A stretch of DNA of 64,000 nt from Datura wrightii. Its lineage: Eukaryota > Streptophyta > Magnoliopsida > Solanales > Solanaceae. Of the stretch, positions 63,231-64,000 are shown piece by piece. Numbering within the stretch: the stretch's first letter is position 1; each line of letters starts with the position of its first letter. Both the position numbers and the translations under genes were made by a program. Location: positions 56,664,501 to 56,728,500 of the forward strand of contig JASDFA010000003.1 of assembly GCA_035772735.1 (NCBI GenBank), in the 5' to 3' direction. The notes below the pieces were generated by a model. The model did no database searches. It worked only from the letters and a program-made list of their open reading frames with translations, and was not told the DNA's origin.

Positions 63231-64000
63231 CTAGGTCAATTTGGTCAAAGCTACCGCAATAGATGAGAAACCCACAACAAATCTTCGATAATAGATGGAT
63301 AAACCCAAGAAACTCCGAATATCTAAAGGATTCACCGGTCTAGGACAATTCTTCACCGCCTTAATTTTCTGAGAATCCGCCTTTATACCCTCACTTGATA
63401 CCAAATGGCCCAAAAATGCCACTGAGCTCAACCAAAACTGACACTTGCTGAATTTGGCATATAGTTGGCGATCCTTAGGAGTCTGAAGCACTACTCTCAA
63501 ATGAGAGACATGTTCGTCCTCGCTCCGAGAGTATATCAAAATATCATCGATGAACACAATCACAAACATATCCAAGTATGGCTTGAACACCCTGTTCATG
63601 AAGTCCATAAAAGCTGCAGGAGCATTCGTTAGTCCAAAAGACATAACTACAAACTCATAATGACCATACCGTATACTAAAGGTTGTCTTCGGGATATTGC
63701 ACTCCCATACTCTATGTTGACGATACCCGGATCAGAGATCTATCTTTGAGAAATACTTGGCACCCTGAAGTTGATCAAATAGATAATCAATCCTGGGTAG
63801 AGGATACCGGTTCTTGATGGTGACTTTGCTCAATTGCCGATAATCGATGCACATTCGAAGGGAACTATCCTTCTTTCAGATAAATAAAACCGGTGCACCC
63901 TATGGAGACTTGCTCGGCCTAATGAAACCCTTATCTAACAGGTCCTTCACCTAATCCTTCAACTCCTTTAGCTCGGCTGGAGCCATCCTATCAGGAGAGA
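63231..64000 (-). pseudogene. Element H reverse transcriptase, runs off window
   Basis: 63231-63644: MSFGLTNAPAAFMDFMNRVF, MFVIVFIDDILIYSRSEDEH (Asp pair intact), FSKCQFWLSSVAFLGHLVSS, SFLGLSIYYRRFVVGFSSIA. Toward the edge, with stops: IPKTTFSIRYGHYEFVV, LSKVTIKNRYPLPRIDYLFD, SLRMCIDYRQ, and MAPAELKELKD near 63960-63990. The protein continues beyond the window. Confidence 0.87.

Larger units (their letters stand above)
58859..64000 (-). mobile_element. Element H: Tekay/Del-type retrotransposon, right end outside window
   Basis: Minus-strand element inserted in G's RNase H. 3' LTR 58859-60972, PPT, chromodomain, integrase, RNase H and RT up to the window edge. Gag, protease and 5' LTR lie to the right. 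Protein text is closest to A and G. It has multiple stops but good motif preservation. CCTTT at 58854-58858 may be its target-site copy; this cannot be confirmed. Confidence 0.9.

Noticed and set aside
1..64000. Envelope-like gene or infectious retrovirus features
   Set aside because: No extra open frame lies between chromodomain and 3' LTR in any element; these are ordinary chromovirus retrotransposons.

Overview
The window is plant nuclear DNA made almost entirely of nested LTR retrotransposons. It holds no complete host gene, rRNA, tRNA or CRISPR array. The evidence is plant-type Ty3/gypsy polyproteins ending in a chromodomain, primer-binding sites complementary to plant initiator tRNA-Met, 5-bp target-site duplications and a plant Mutator-like transposase relic. 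Reverse transcriptase, integrase and chromodomain features, and LTRs of about 2-2.6 kb, fit the Tekay/Del branch of chromoviruses. A large-genome Solanaceae species (pepper or relative) is my best guess for the host, but this is inference from general similarity, not proof.

Layout. Eight retroelements, lettered A-H, and one Mutator-like element (MULE) can be separated. A (minus, 676-16724) carries B (plus, 6747-15218, TSD AAAAT) inside its 5' LTR. A MULE transposase gene (minus) is cut into 16730-18438 and 34777-35257 by C (minus, 18444-34771, TSD AACCC), and its 3' end is cut off by A. C carries D (plus, 20852-31293, TSD AAGTC) in its gag. An AT-rich interval (35258-38196) follows, holding the upstream end of the MULE, short tandem repeats and one short hydrophobic exon-like segment. 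E (minus, from 38197) carries F (plus, 43228-52259, TSD CATTC) in its reverse transcriptase and G (plus, from 53463) in its gag. G carries H (minus, from 58859) in its RNase H. E, G and H run off the right edge and A off the left.

State of the elements. D is the youngest-looking. Its protease-RT-RNase H-integrase-chromodomain reading frame is open for 1132 codons, but gag has two stops, gag and pol are out of frame, and the first RNase H catalytic Asp is Asn. All other elements are pseudogenes. B has lost gag-C/PR/RT by an internal deletion. C has lost nearly everything from RT to the middle of its 3' LTR. In B nearly every stop is explained by C-to-T or G-to-A change relative to D, as expected of methylated, silenced DNA.

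Most interesting signal. In every element where the relevant ends are present, the LTR leader contains a strong plant 5' splice site (GTAAGT/GTATGT type), and a 3' splice site lies directly upstream of the gag start. In B, D and C two donors and an internal acceptor predict a three-exon leader (middle exon 63, 63 and 30 nt). This would remove the primer-binding site and about 2 kb of AUG-rich leader from a gag mRNA while leaving unspliced RNA as the genome. In F the donor and acceptor of intron 1 are both lost. Several hairpins with compensatory substitutions (before the polypurine tract and inside the LTRs) also recur across the LTR families.
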